The notes: generated by a model from the letters alone, not told the origin. Shown: positions 1-8,295, numbered from the stretch's first letter. The stretch: 64,000 nt of DNA from JBAXQQ01 sp037131695 (GCA_964638715.1 CAZWZF010000014.1:35461-99460); one strand, 5' to 3'. Made by a program: numbers and translations.

Positions 1-426
1 ATTGGTGATAAAGCCTTCAGTTGTTTCATCAATCTCAACCAGCACACCGGTGGGGGAAGCGATAACCACCGCACAGTGAAAACGCGCAGAGCGTTTTTCA
101 GCCGGGATATCTTTCATAATCTGCAACAGTTTGCTATTACGGGCGGCGTCATCGGCGGCAAATCTTTTTGAATACACCCCTGGTTCACCATTCAAAGCGT
201 CTACGCTAAGACCGCTATCATCCGCCAGGGATATCATGCCAGTCGCTTCCGCTGCCGCCATTGCTTTTAAACCGGCATTTTCGACAAAGGTAGTACCGGT
301 TTCATCAACATCAAAATCTGCCGCAAAGTCGCAAATAGGAACAATTTCCGCGTTGACATCCCCCAAAATCTCCGCAATTTCGACGGCTTTTTTACGATTA
401 GTAGTTGCAAGGACAATTTTTAGCAT
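1..426 (-). CDS. rdgB: RdgB/HAM1 XTP/dITP pyrophosphatase, C-terminus cut by window edge
   Basis: Predicted non-canonical purine NTP pyrophosphatase, which hydrolyses dITP/XTP to the monophosphate and keeps inosine and xanthine out of DNA. The N-terminus has the family signature A-T-T-N-R-K-K and, near residues 68-85, D-D-S-G-L-S-V-D-A-L-N-G-E-P-G-V-Y-S. 142 codons are visible; the family is about 195-200 residues, so roughly the last quarter lies left of the window. The start ATG at 426 is preceded on the minus strand by AAGGTG at a short spacing. It lies 117 nt downstream of murI on the same strand, and an murI-rdgB pairing is common in bacteria. Family assignment is confident. Confidence 0.93.
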   Translation of the reverse strand, partial: MLKIVLATTNRKKAVEIAEILGDVNAEIVPICDFAADFDVDETGTTFVENAGLKAMAAAEATGMISLADDSGLSVDALNGEPGVYSKRFAADDAARNSKLLQIMKDIPAEKRSARFHCAVVIASPTGVLVEIDETTEGFITN

Positions 427-463
427 TTTCACCTTTATTTTAATATATCACCTGATTGAGCGA

Positions 464-481
464 AACGTCGGGGACGACGTT
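464..481. repeat. Short hairpin in murI-rdgB gap, next to a TTGTCAATTG repeat
   Basis: A perfect 7-bp stem (aacgtcg / cgacgtt) encloses the loop ggga. No T-run follows on either strand, so it is not a convincing terminator. Bases 524-545 next to it hold a tandem ttgtcaattgtcaatt, one of the repeat families that recurs at other gene ends here. Confidence 0.5.
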
Positions 482-543
482 CCCTACAGGATAAATTTGT
501 TACAGAAAATCTTTCAATATATAAAATTGTCAATTGTCAATTT

Positions 544-1344
544 TTATTTGGGTACATCCACATGCAGCACATTCACCATTGGCAGTCCCAGCAATTTTTC
601 ACCTTCACGGCGCAGGCTTTGCGGGTCGCCGCTGGAATAAAAAATATGTTCGTCCTGCGATACAATAGTGTTTGATTCTGTGTTGAACATGTGATGAATC
701 TTTTCGACAGTGAATATTGCCGGATCGATTAATTCTACCCCATCACCCATGAATGCCGCGATTGCTTCGCGAAGGAACGGGTAGTGAGTGCAGCCGAATA
801 TCAGGGTATCAACTCCGGCGTCGCGCAATGGCGACAGGTATTCTGCAATTGCGGCATCCACTTCCGGTCCGGTGAAGTTGCCGCTTTCAACCAGCGGAAC
901 AAACTTCGGACATCCAATTACAATTGCTTCATCGCCTAATTTTTTGAGGGTATTCTGATAAATACCGCTATTAGTAGTACCTTGGGTTGCAATGACGCCA
1001 ATGCGCTGGTTTTTGGTAACTTTGCTGGCTGCCATAGACCCTGGCAAAACCACGCCTAATACCGGTTTTGGAAAGAACGATGACGCAGCGTCTCCAGCAC
1101 CACTGGCGGCGGACATATTGCATCCCATAATTACCGCATCGGCATCCTGAGCAAATAAAAACTCAATTATCTGCAATGCAAAACCTTTAACTTCTTCCAA
1201 CGGTCGGGGACCATACGGCACATGCGCGGTGTCGCCAAGATAAAGCAATTTGGCGTATGGCATGGTATGTATTATTTCACGCGCAACGGTAAGCCCGCCG
1301 ACGCCAGAGTCGAATACCCCGATAGTCAGTGGTTTATTATTCAT
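544..1344 (-). CDS. murI: Glutamate racemase (Asp/Glu racemase family)
   Basis: Supplies D-glutamate for peptidoglycan by cofactor-independent racemisation. From the chosen start (266 aa, normal length), D12 lies in F-D-S-G-V-G-G, and the two catalytic cysteines are C75 (G-C-N) and C185 (G-C-T-H-Y-P). The reading frame continues upstream to an ATG at 1371, but the ATG at 1344 is preceded by TTAGGATGATA, a usable ribosome site, and begins the conserved N-terminus at once. The residues after the first cysteine read M-S-A-A-S, where most glutamate racemases have T-A; this may mark a subfamily and is the one oddity. Another amino-acid racemase of the superfamily is possible but less likely. Confidence 0.9.
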   Translation of the reverse strand: MNNKPLTIGVFDSGVGGLTVAREIIHTMPYAKLLYLGDTAHVPYGPRPLEEVKGFALQIIEFLFAQDADAVIMGCNMSAASGAGDAASSFFPKPVLGVVLPGSMAASKVTKNQRIGVIATQGTTNSGIYQNTLKKLGDEAIVIGCPKFVPLVESGNFTGPEVDAAIAEYLSPLRDAGVDTLIFGCTHYPFLREAIAAFMGDGVELIDPAIFTVEKIHHMFNTESNTIVSQDEHIFYSSGDPQSLRREGEKLLGLPMVNVLHVDVPK

Positions 1345-1378
1345 TATCATCCTAACGCGGGCTTTGCCCACAACCCAT

Positions 1379-1469
1379 AATTATTCACCACAAAAGATCG
1401 CAAAAGATCACAAAAGAAGAATTTATTAAAACTCTTTGTGTTCTTTGTGCTCCTTTGCGGTGAATAATT
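1379..1469. repeat. Inverted repeat of degenerate CACAAAAGA units
   Basis: The arms begin aattattcacc and end ggtgaataatt, a perfect 11-bp outer match. The left arm then runs through short repeats of the form gatcgcaaaagatcacaaaag, and the right arm through ctctttgtgttctttgtgctcc. It fills the spacer upstream of murI and downstream of pheT. It has the look of widespread non-coding intergenic repeats, not of a gene. Confidence 0.6.
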
Positions 1470-1540
1470 GCCCATTACATAAATTTACAATTAACTTGTT
1501 TTATTTTAACGTTCTTTTTTGGGCTTAAGGTACTAACCAG

Positions 1541-3667
1541 CTACCTTAACGTTGCCCCGGCAGCAGTCAACGCGGCGCGGATGTTGGTCATGGCGGCGTC
1601 AACTTCTTTATCTTCCAGGGTGCGGCCATCGGCGCGGAAAGTTATTCGGTACGCCAGGCTGCGCTGGCCTTCTGGAATATTCTTACCCTGGTACAGGTCA
1701 AACAATGCGACGGATTCGCGGATTTCACCACCGGCTTCACTGATAACCGCGGTAATTTCGCTGGCGGGTTTATTGGTAGCAACCAGGAACGCGATATCGC
1801 GGTCAACCGCCTGGAATCGCGACAAATTTGGGCGTTTAGTATCTTCCCCGGCATAATTCATCAAAGCTTCCACGTCAATCTCGGCAATATATGCGCGACC
1901 CGGCAGATCAAAGTTCGCTACTGCCCGCGGGTGAACTTCGCCAATTAATGCCAGTCTTACGCCATCTTTCACCACTTCAGCAGTACGTCCCGGGTGCAAT
2001 GTCGGGTGGGTCGCCGGCAGATATTCAACGCCGGAAATCTGTAAACCGGCTACCAAGCCTTCAATTATTCCTTTCAACCAGAAGAAATCAACCGAAGTAT
2101 CGCCGCCGCCCCATCTGCTGGTCCATGGCCGTCCCATTATCGCAATACCAACCGCGCGTTTTTCCAGTGGAATCAGGTGACCATCCTGTACGCAAACATC
2201 ACCATTAACGGTGCGATCAAGGTTGTTATAATTGAAGCGCAGACCGCCGCCGGTATTGCGGAAAATGCGACCTACTTCAAATAACTGCACATCGTTCAAC
2301 GATCGGCGCGCATTGTTCTTCAGCGATTCCAGCATACTGGGCATCATTGATGGACGCAGGTGTGAGTATTCCTCTGATTTCGGGTTGCGCAGTGGTACAA
2401 TTTCTTTCTTTTCATCGGTATCATCAGCCAACAGCATCGCGTCCAGAGTGCGATAATCTATCAGGCTATATGACAAACCTTCATATAAACCGGCGGATAT
2501 TAATATTTCGCGCAGGCGATTTTCAAACGCCATTTCTGGCGCCAATCGTCCCGCTTTTACTATTTTCCCCGGTACCGTGGTGGGAACATGTTCGTAGCCG
2601 TAAATGCGGGCTATCTCTTCAATCATATCCATCTCTTCTACCAGGTCAGGTCGGAAGGTGGGGACATTCACCAACATGTCGTCGCCATTCAGAGTATATT
2701 CAATATCCAGCGCGTCAAATACTTTCTGCATATCTATTCGCGCAATATCTGTACCCAGCACCTTGTTCACCCTCGCCGGGCGCACATTGATGGTACGCAA
2801 GGCAGGCAGCGGAGCGCAAACGTCAATAACGCCAGCAGCGATATCACCACCTGCCCATTCTTTCATTAACTGGGCAGCGCGATTTACGGCATTTACCGCG
2901 TTCGCCGGGTCGACGATACGTTCAAAACGGTACGATGATTCGGTGGATAATATATTTGCGCGGGCAGTTTTTCTTATGCAGGTGCGGTCAAAATTAGCGG
3001 ATTCAATAAGTACATTCACGGTGTCGTCGGTAACTTCGCTTTCCTGCCCGCCCATGATGCCCGCAAGTGCTACCGGGTGGGCGGCATCGGCGATTACCAG
3101 CATGCGCTCGGTGAGTTTGCGCTCAATGCCGTCAAGGGTGGTGAATGGTTCGTCGGCAGTTGCGCGGCGAACGATAATTTTTTGTCCGGTTAATTTATTC
3201 AAATCAAATGCGTGCAGCGGCTGTCCCATTTCCAGCATGACATAATTAGTCACGTCAACCACATTGCTGATAGGACGCACACCGGCTTCAATCAATCTTT
3301 TTTGTACCCATTCCGGTGACGGGCCGATTTTTACGCCAGTCACCACACGAGCAGCGTAGCGCGGGCACCATTCCGGGTCTATAACTTCAACAGATGCCAA
3401 TTCGTTTACATTATTGCCAGTTTCATTAACGGTAATGGTTGGTTTAACAACCTTTTTATTACTTAATGCCGCCACCTCGCGGGCAATCCCTATCAGGCTG
3501 AGGGCATCGCCGCGATTGCTGGTGACTTTCAAATCCAATACCATTTCGCCATCTACATCGTGAATTTCTTCTACTTCAAAACCGGCCATGGTCAGCCGTT
3601 CAGCTATCTGTTTCGCTCCCCATTCGCACGGAGTCAATTCTTTCAGCCATGTTATAGGCACACGCAT
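1541..3667 (-). CDS. pheT: Phenylalanyl-tRNA synthetase beta subunit, short form without EMAP/OB domain
   Basis: Beta chain of the alpha2-beta2 enzyme that charges tRNA-Phe. Visible are the N-terminal segment, the B3/B4 editing region, the B5 region, the catalytic-like fold and a C-terminal ferredoxin-fold anticodon-binding domain over the last ~95 residues (starting S-R-F-Q-A-V-D-R-D-I-A-F). It is 708 aa, against about 790-800 for typical bacterial PheT. The missing part is internal: residues 1-40 (M-R-V-P-I-T-W-L-K-E-L and the A-G-F-E-V-E-E segment) pass directly into D-G-E-M-V-L-D-L-K-V-T-S-N-R-G-D, skipping the ~100-residue OB-fold tRNA-binding (EMAP-type) domain. The ATG follows AGGAG at good spacing inside the end of the preceding gene, only 5 nt downstream of its stop. 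pheS is not beside it. Confidence 0.95.
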   Translation of the reverse strand: MRVPITWLKELTPCEWGAKQIAERLTMAGFEVEEIHDVDGEMVLDLKVTSNRGDALSLIGIAREVAALSNKKVVKPTITVNETGNNVNELASVEVIDPEWCPRYAARVVTGVKIGPSPEWVQKRLIEAGVRPISNVVDVTNYVMLEMGQPLHAFDLNKLTGQKIIVRRATADEPFTTLDGIERKLTERMLVIADAAHPVALAGIMGGQESEVTDDTVNVLIESANFDRTCIRKTARANILSTESSYRFERIVDPANAVNAVNRAAQLMKEWAGGDIAAGVIDVCAPLPALRTINVRPARVNKVLGTDIARIDMQKVFDALDIEYTLNGDDMLVNVPTFRPDLVEEMDMIEEIARIYGYEHVPTTVPGKIVKAGRLAPEMAFENRLREILISAGLYEGLSYSLIDYRTLDAMLLADDTDEKKEIVPLRNPKSEEYSHLRPSMMPSMLESLKNNARRSLNDVQLFEVGRIFRNTGGGLRFNYNNLDRTVNGDVCVQDGHLIPLEKRAVGIAIMGRPWTSRWGGGDTSVDFFWLKGIIEGLVAGLQISGVEYLPATHPTLHPGRTAEVVKDGVRLALIGEVHPRAVANFDLPGRAYIAEIDVEALMNYAGEDTKRPNLSRFQAVDRDIAFLVATNKPASEITAVISEAGGEIRESVALFDLYQGKNIPEGQRSLAYRITFRADGRTLEDKEVDAAMTNIRAALTAAGATLR

Positions 3668-3672
3668 TTCAA

Positions 3673-4170
3673 CTATTCTCCTGTATCTTTAGCCGTATCG
3701 TCGACGGATTTTTCTGTTTCAGTTTCAGTATCAATTTCAGTTTTCATTTCTGATTCAGTTTCGGTTTTTACTTCTGATTCTTTTACAGGTTCTGGTTCTA
3801 CTTTTACTTCATTTATTGTTTCAGCCGGGACAGCATTAACTGTTGAGGCTGCCTTTTTGTTGTTAAACTGGAAATTTGCCGGTGTTACTTTGCCGGCAAC
3901 ACTGTCTAATCCAACGCGGTCTTTAAAATATATCCAAATTACATAAATAAATATCGGCAAATAACCGGCTGAAAAAGTGTAAAAACCAAATTTCAGCGAA
4001 TCAGTTGTCGCCCAGCCATATACGGTAGAACAGCCAATTAAAACAAGCGCGGCTGTACGCAACATCCGCCCCTGCGCATAATTTGACATCCGAAATGACA
4101 GAAAATAAGACAGGAGGCTGATAACAATCGAAGCCACTACAATCTGTTCAGGTTGCAACCAATCAAACAT
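3673..4170 (-). CDS. Small membrane protein with acidic C-terminal tail
   Basis: Not recognised as a named family. 165 aa: three hydrophobic segments (about residues 8-27, 38-53 and 66-84), then a hydrophilic tail from about residue 90 that is rich in E, T, K and D with repeated T-E-T-E-S-like units. The start ATG has GGGGAA upstream, and a TATAAT box lies 17 nt before the ATG. It ends 5 nt before pheT and probably heads the same transcript. A CvpA- or colicin-V-like role next to pheT would be a guess, because the sequence does not match that pattern well. Confidence 0.7.
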   Translation of the reverse strand: MFDWLQPEQIVVASIVISLLSYFLSFRMSNYAQGRMLRTAALVLIGCSTVYGWATTDSLKFGFYTFSAGYLPIFIYVIWIYFKDRVGLDSVAGKVTPANFQFNNKKAASTVNAVPAETINEVKVEPEPVKESEVKTETESEMKTEIDTETETEKSVDDTAKDTGE

Positions 4171-4187
4171 ATATTTTCCCCGTGCTA

Positions 4188-4216
4188 ATTATACCGCTTT
4201 TTTTTAGAATTATGAA
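4188..4216 (-). promoter_or_regulatory. Sigma70-type promoter of the 165-aa gene and pheT
   Basis: On the minus strand the -10 is TATAAT (4193-4188) and the -35 is TTCATA (4216-4211), with a 17-nt spacer. The expected start point gives a leader of about 11 nt that carries the GGGGAA ribosome site. Confidence 0.5.
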
Positions 4217-4328
4217 GGTAGGGTGAAGTTCTATTTTGAAAGAAGATGATTTATATTGGGTGATGAGAAGAATTATAATAAATGTTACGATATCTTAAAG
4301 ATAAAATCCCTGGTCTTGTAAAAATTCA

Positions 4329-4456
4329 GTCACCGTTTGGAAAGGGATACAAGTCCGGCTCACTTGGCAATAATCTATCTCATTATGATAAAAACTGCCA
4401 ATTATTCCTTATATTACCGGAGTTCGCCGGGCTTGCGCCCCTTTCCAAACAGTGAC
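4329..4456. repeat. 128-nt element with 31-nt imperfect terminal inverted repeats
   Basis: The left arm 4329-4359 (starting gtcaccgtttggaaaggg) and right arm 4426-4456 (ending cccctttccaaacagtgac) match at 26 of 31 positions, and all five differences are transitions. The 66-nt interior has no ORF. It could be a small non-autonomous mobile element (MITE-like) or a structured RNA. It fills the 344-nt gap between two minus-strand genes; I see nothing else in that gap. I find no second copy in the window. Confidence 0.5.
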
Positions 4457-4514
4457 CATCAATTTTAAATCAATCTCAAATTTAACCTGAAATTATTATT
4501 TAGATTGGATACCT

Positions 4515-4730
4515 TCACACCACCCAACAAACAACACCAACTATTACCCCAACCACCAACAGAAACATCATAATGCTGCCGGCGCAGCCACCCATTACGG
4601 TGCGGCCTATTTTGCGCTCCATGCCGCTGCGCGAGGTGGGGACGCCGGTGCTGCGGGCTATCTTTGACAATGCCGATGAGATACCCAGGGCGCGGCGTGC
4701 TGAGAATGAAAATCCGAACTTTCTACCCAT
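4515..4730 (-). CDS. Small basic protein with C-terminal membrane helix
   Basis: 71 aa. The first ~45 residues are basic and serine-rich (M-G-R-K-F-G-F-S-F-S-A-R-R-A-L-G-I-S-S) with T-R-S-G in the middle. The last ~22 residues are strongly hydrophobic, a single membrane span. I recall small proteins of similar N-terminal pattern in diverse bacteria and phages but cannot name a function. A strong ribosome site, GGAGGG, lies 7 nt before the ATG, which is the main reason for calling it real. It starts 49 nt after the lepB stop and may be cotranscribed with it. Confidence 0.65.
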   Translation of the reverse strand: MGRKFGFSFSARRALGISSALSKIARSTGVPTSRSGMERKIGRTVMGGCAGSIMMFLLVVGVIVGVVCWVV

Positions 4731-4779
4731 ATCGATTCCCTCCGATTATTTTTTGCTTCATCCTATAATGAAGCGAAAA

Positions 4780-5868
4780 TTATAAAGTTTTTACGTCTGA
4801 AATTGGCCAGAATATTGCCACCGCGCGAGCCTTTACGCTTTTCAGCGGCACTACTCCCCAATAACGGCTATCAAAAGAACCGCCTTCGGTGCGATTGTCA
4901 CCCATGACGAATATGCAGTCTTTGGGAATTACTATATAGTCGCCTTGCACCAGCGGTTGTATCGATTTGTTATATAACACCGATTTGCCTATCCAAATAG
5001 ATAAATCAGCTAGAAATTCGCTGCCATTCCCGCTGTATTCAGATAATTGAGGACGTTTCACCACTACATTCTTTTTCGGCAAGTCCATAAATGATGGGCA
5101 AATGCCGTTAATACGATGTTGATTTTCAAACATAAGATCATTTTTTTCGGTTAATGTCTGTTTTGTACCATTAACATATATCCCGGAAGCATCCGAGTAT
5201 CCGCTGACTATTTTTACTTTATCACCGGCAACGGCGATTACCCGTTTGATATATTCATCTTTAAATACCGGGCGTACCATTGCGTCAACCAGTTCTTTTT
5301 GGGTTACACTATTCGGATCAACACTGGTATTTAAAATATTTTGAGTTAAATGAAAATCTTGCGGTCTGTCATTTATCTCATTCAAATATCCCGCGGTTAT
5401 TCTTAATTCATCTGCTTTCAGCGCATCAGGTGTGTCCAGACTATCCGACAGCCACTGCCGCAGGCTATAAAGCTGGTTATTGTAAATAATTGCTTCTTTT
5501 GGGGGGGTAAATACTACCACATCACCACGGCGAGGTGAATGAAAATTATAAACAAACCGGTTGGCGATAAGCCTGTCAGTGATTTCCATGGTAGGAACCA
5601 TACTGCCTGACGGGATATAGTAAGTTTTCAGCAAGAAATTCCAAACAATGCCAAAGACCAATATCATGGCGATGATGCAGATATCGATTACTTCCAGTCG
5701 CCAATCCTTCTTGCCTTTCTGCTCTTCAGCCACAATTTTCTTGCTGCGGAACTTGACATATATTATGCGGATGATGATAAACAGAATGCTGAGTGAAATA
5801 ACCGCTTCCGGTTTTTCCAGCCATTTTAATATCGGTTCAAAAAATATAAAGTACCATTTCATATTCAT
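4780..5868 (-). CDS. lepB: Signal peptidase I
   Basis: Membrane-anchored serine/lysine protease that removes signal peptides from Sec- and Tat-exported proteins. Two N-terminal hydrophobic segments (about residues 21-39 and 60-80) precede the catalytic serine S89 in P-S-G-S-M-V-P-T-M. The general-base lysine is K208 in Y-I-K-R-V-I-A-V-A-G-D, and the G-D-N-R motif (V-M-G-D-N-R-T-E-G-G) sits near the end. The stretch between the serine box and the lysine box is about 85 residues longer than in compact enzymes (362 aa in total), an insertion in the periplasmic domain. No Shine-Dalgarno precedes the ATG. Instead a perfect TATAAT lies 6 nt upstream, so the transcript may be leaderless. Confidence 0.95.
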   Translation of the reverse strand: MNMKWYFIFFEPILKWLEKPEAVISLSILFIIIRIIYVKFRSKKIVAEEQKGKKDWRLEVIDICIIAMILVFGIVWNFLLKTYYIPSGSMVPTMEITDRLIANRFVYNFHSPRRGDVVVFTPPKEAIIYNNQLYSLRQWLSDSLDTPDALKADELRITAGYLNEINDRPQDFHLTQNILNTSVDPNSVTQKELVDAMVRPVFKDEYIKRVIAVAGDKVKIVSGYSDASGIYVNGTKQTLTEKNDLMFENQHRINGICPSFMDLPKKNVVVKRPQLSEYSGNGSEFLADLSIWIGKSVLYNKSIQPLVQGDYIVIPKDCIFVMGDNRTEGGSFDSRYWGVVPLKSVKARAVAIFWPISDVKTL

Positions 5869-5874
5869 GGAAAC

Positions 5875-5903
5875 ATTATAGAATATCTACACAAAGAAGT
5901 CTA
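5875..5903 (-). promoter_or_regulatory. lepB promoter placed for a leaderless transcript
   Basis: On the minus strand TATAAT (5880-5875) has a -35 TAGACT (5903-5898) at a 17-nt spacer. Only six bases (gtttcc) separate the -10 from the lepB ATG, so transcription would start at or within a base of the start codon. Confidence 0.6.
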
Positions 5904-5913
5904 TTTTTATAAA

Positions 5914-5991
5914 TTTTGACATGATTAACATGATCAATGTATTTAATGGCGAAGCCAAAAAATCATGTTAATCATGTTAGTCATGTCAAAA
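5914..5991. repeat. Inverted repeat of 9-nt ATTAACATG units
   Basis: The left arm ttttgacatgattaacatga and the right arm atcatgttaatcatg-ttagtcatgtcaaaa are complementary, the right one carrying one extra 9-nt unit. The centre contains the mini-palindrome ggcgaagcc. A second copy of this family, including the same ggcgaagcc core, lies at 9703-9868. Confidence 0.65.
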
Positions 5992-6007
5992 AAAATCTGA
6001 ATAAAAC

Positions 6008-7504
6008 TTACTTTAATTTTATCACGCAATCTGCCGGCATACCTGGTTTCAACTCGCCGGTCGGGTTATTCAGGGTTATTTTAATGCCGAATACCAGTTG
6101 GGTACGTTCGTCTTTGGTCTGAGCATTTTTCGGGGTAAACTCTGGTTCGCTGGATATTTCGGTGATATTGCCATTGAACTTTTTATTTTTTCCGGAAGGC
6201 GCGTCGGGCAATACAGTTGCCGGCATCCCGATGCGTATCTGCGATACCGCGGTTTCCGGGATATATACTTTCAACCATACTTTTTTAGTATCTGCAATTC
6301 GCATTATCAGTTGTCCCGGGGTGACGCGTTCGCCTTCCTCAACTGATTTTACCACCACAATGCCATCGCGGGGAGAGTTGATGGCGGTTTCTTCCATGTT
6401 GGCATCCGCACTTTTCAATGCGCCTTCTGCCTGTACTACCCGTGCCTGCGCCGCCGCAATATCCTCGCTGCGCGGACCGGCTATCGCCAGTTCCCATACC
6501 GCTTTGGCTGATTTAACCTGCGCCAGTGCCTGGTTGTACATTGCCGCTGCCTGGGTGATCTGTTCGGGACGCACGCCATTTTGCGCCATTTTGTATTTCT
6601 GTTCTGCCATCTCTACAGCTTTTTCCATTGCGGCAATTTCCTGCGGACGCGCTCCTGATAATATGGAGTTATATCTCTGTTGTGCCGCTTCCACCGCTTG
6701 TTCCGCCGCACTTATCTCTTCTGGGCGCGCACCTTTTTTCGCCATATTCAGCCGTTCAGAAGCTGTATTCCTATTTGCCTTTGCGCTATCGCGGGCAGAT
6801 GTCGCGGCATCCAATTGACGGCGGGGAATTGCGCCATTATCAAATAGCGATGCTGCCCTGGTAAGGTCGGATTCTGCCAATGTCAGCGCCGCTTCCGCCG
6901 CATCAAGCTGTTGTTTCAACTGGTTTATTTCTTCTACCCGGGGACCGGATTTTACTATCTCCAACTGCATCTTTGCCTGTTCCAGCACGGCTTTCAAAAC
7001 ATCTTTATCTTCCTTTCGTGCCCCGGCTTTCAGCAATGACAGATTTTGTTTTGCCTGCTCATATCCTTCTTTAGCAATGGCGAGTTCTTCCTTACGGGTA
7101 CCGGCACGCAGCAAATCAAGCTGCGCTTTTGCAGCGTCAGCGGTCTTTACCGCGGTTTCATATCCAGCCTGCGCCCGCTGCAAGTCCTGGCTGCGGCTAC
7201 CTGCAATAAGTGCCTGCAAGGCAGCCTTCGCTGCATCCAAATTCCCTTGTGCCTGGGTGACCGACCCGTGAATCTGACCGCTGCTGATCGTAACAATCCT
7301 CATTCCCGCGGTAACTTTGTCGCCTTCACTCACCGGAAGGCTTGCCACTGTCCCTGCCACCTGCGGACTGATATTCACCTCGGTAGCCTCAATTATGCCC
7401 GAAGCCGTCAACTCGGTAGATTTAACATTTTTTTTCGATATATAATACCCGGCAATGCAGGCCAGGATGATAATAATAACAACAATCCGTATCCGTTTAT
7501 GCAT
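6008..7504 (-). CDS. HlyD-family membrane fusion/efflux adaptor with extended helical hairpin
   Basis: Periplasmic adaptor of the HlyD/YbhG/EmrA type, which links an inner-membrane exporter to the outer membrane. Residues 8-23 form the membrane anchor. Residues 36-72 are the first half of the lipoyl-like domain and about 378-405 the second half (I-N-S-P-R-D-G-I-V-V-V). A beta-barrel domain runs to the end. Between the lipoyl halves lies a ~280-residue alpha-hairpin with eight G-x-R-x-E/Q motifs at residues 101, 134, 160, 187, 258, 284, 310 and 342, four on each side of a tip near 220-230 (N-G-A-I-P-R-R-Q-L-D). The family is usually 330-400 aa; this is 498. No ABC or MFS partner gene is adjacent. 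TATAAT lies at 7524-7529 on the minus strand with an AGAGG ribosome site below it. Confidence 0.88.
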   Translation of the reverse strand: MHKRIRIVVIIIILACIAGYYISKKNVKSTELTASGIIEATEVNISPQVAGTVASLPVSEGDKVTAGMRIVTISSGQIHGSVTQAQGNLDAAKAALQALIAGSRSQDLQRAQAGYETAVKTADAAKAQLDLLRAGTRKEELAIAKEGYEQAKQNLSLLKAGARKEDKDVLKAVLEQAKMQLEIVKSGPRVEEINQLKQQLDAAEAALTLAESDLTRAASLFDNGAIPRRQLDAATSARDSAKANRNTASERLNMAKKGARPEEISAAEQAVEAAQQRYNSILSGARPQEIAAMEKAVEMAEQKYKMAQNGVRPEQITQAAAMYNQALAQVKSAKAVWELAIAGPRSEDIAAAQARVVQAEGALKSADANMEETAINSPRDGIVVVKSVEEGERVTPGQLIMRIADTKKVWLKVYIPETAVSQIRIGMPATVLPDAPSGKNKKFNGNITEISSEPEFTPKNAQTKDERTQLVFGIKITLNNPTGELKPGMPADCVIKLK

Positions 7505-7584
7505 AGATGCACCTCTTAAATGAATTATACCTTATGATTGGGAATTTTAACCAGTGATTATGAAATAATGAATGATCGAGTTTT

Positions 7585-7662
7585 TTATATTTTACATCGA
7601 TTAACAGAATCTAAAAAGATTTTTATTATCTTATAAATCCTGTTAATCGATGTAAAATATAA
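7585..7662. repeat. Perfect 23-bp inverted repeat in the hlyD-doxX divergent spacer
   Basis: The arms 7585-7607 (ttatattttacatcgatt...) and 7640-7662 match perfectly over 23 bp around a 32-nt AT-rich centre. The units resemble the 'gattaaca' type of the other intergenic repeats. It sits between divergent promoters, so it could also act as a regulatory or insulating structure. Confidence 0.6.
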
Positions 7663-7690
7663 ATTAAAGCAAAATTCTCAATTCCATCCT

Positions 7691-7719
7691 TTTACTTATA
7701 TCGATTTTTTCTATAAAAT
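7691..7719 (+). promoter_or_regulatory. Promoter of the DoxX gene
   Basis: TTTACT (7691-7696), a 17-nt spacer and TAAAAT (7714-7719), followed by a ~30-nt leader with AAGAGG before the ATG at 7756. Confidence 0.45.
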
Positions 7720-7755
7720 AGTATTCAGTTCTGCACTGTAAGAGGTAGTATTATC

Positions 7756-8286
7756 ATGGCAAAAAGCAGCGGACCTGGCGGAGACCGCCACCAGCAGGCA
7801 TGCATCGCCTCAATTGTAATGATTCGGGTGCTGCTTGGAGTTTATTTTTTATATTTAGGCGTATCGGCAATCGCGTCATTGCCAAATGCCAACTCGTTCA
7901 TCGACCAGTTATTTCGAGAAACAGCGGTTGATGGCAAGATGGTTATCGGCAATTCATTTAAAATACTGCGCGATTTCCTGGTACATTATGTTCATTTACA
8001 CGCCACCGGCACCGCATGGGTGCTGATAGTGACATGGATAATCACCGGCATTATGTTAATCCTCGGTCTTCTCACCCGCTTTGCAGCCGGAATAAGCATA
8101 ATTGTCTGCACCTCATTCCTGCTGTCGCGGCTATACCTGGCAAATGACGTGATAAACGCAGACAGCCTGGGCCTGTATGGCGGTTTAATAATAATGAGCC
8201 TGGCGACACTGATAAGCGCCGCCGGAAGAACCATGGGAATAGACAAAGCGATAGCGGCGAGAACAAGGGTTAAAATTTTGTGGTAA
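7756..8286 (+). CDS. DoxX-family membrane protein
   Basis: 176 aa with four predicted membrane helices (about residues 18-38, 75-95, 100-120 and 130-155) and a short periplasmic loop after the first helix. The pattern R-V-L-L-G-V-Y-F-L-Y-L-G near the N-terminus and G-L-L-T-R-F-A-A in the middle fit the DoxX group. DoxX proteins are linked to redox or thiol metabolism in some species, but the biochemical role of this branch is not established. It is preceded by its own promoter and is divergent from the adaptor gene. The assignment is at family level only. Confidence 0.75.
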   Translation: MAKSSGPGGDRHQQACIASIVMIRVLLGVYFLYLGVSAIASLPNANSFIDQLFRETAVDGKMVIGNSFKILRDFLVHYVHLHATGTAWVLIVTWIITGIMLILGLLTRFAAGISIIVCTSFLLSRLYLANDVINADSLGLYGGLIIMSLATLISAAGRTMGIDKAIAARTRVKILW

Positions 8287-8295
8287 AGAAGAATA

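Noticed and set aside
2604..3245. 213-codon plus-strand frame opposite pheT
   Set aside because: Antisense shadow of the conserved pheT frame.
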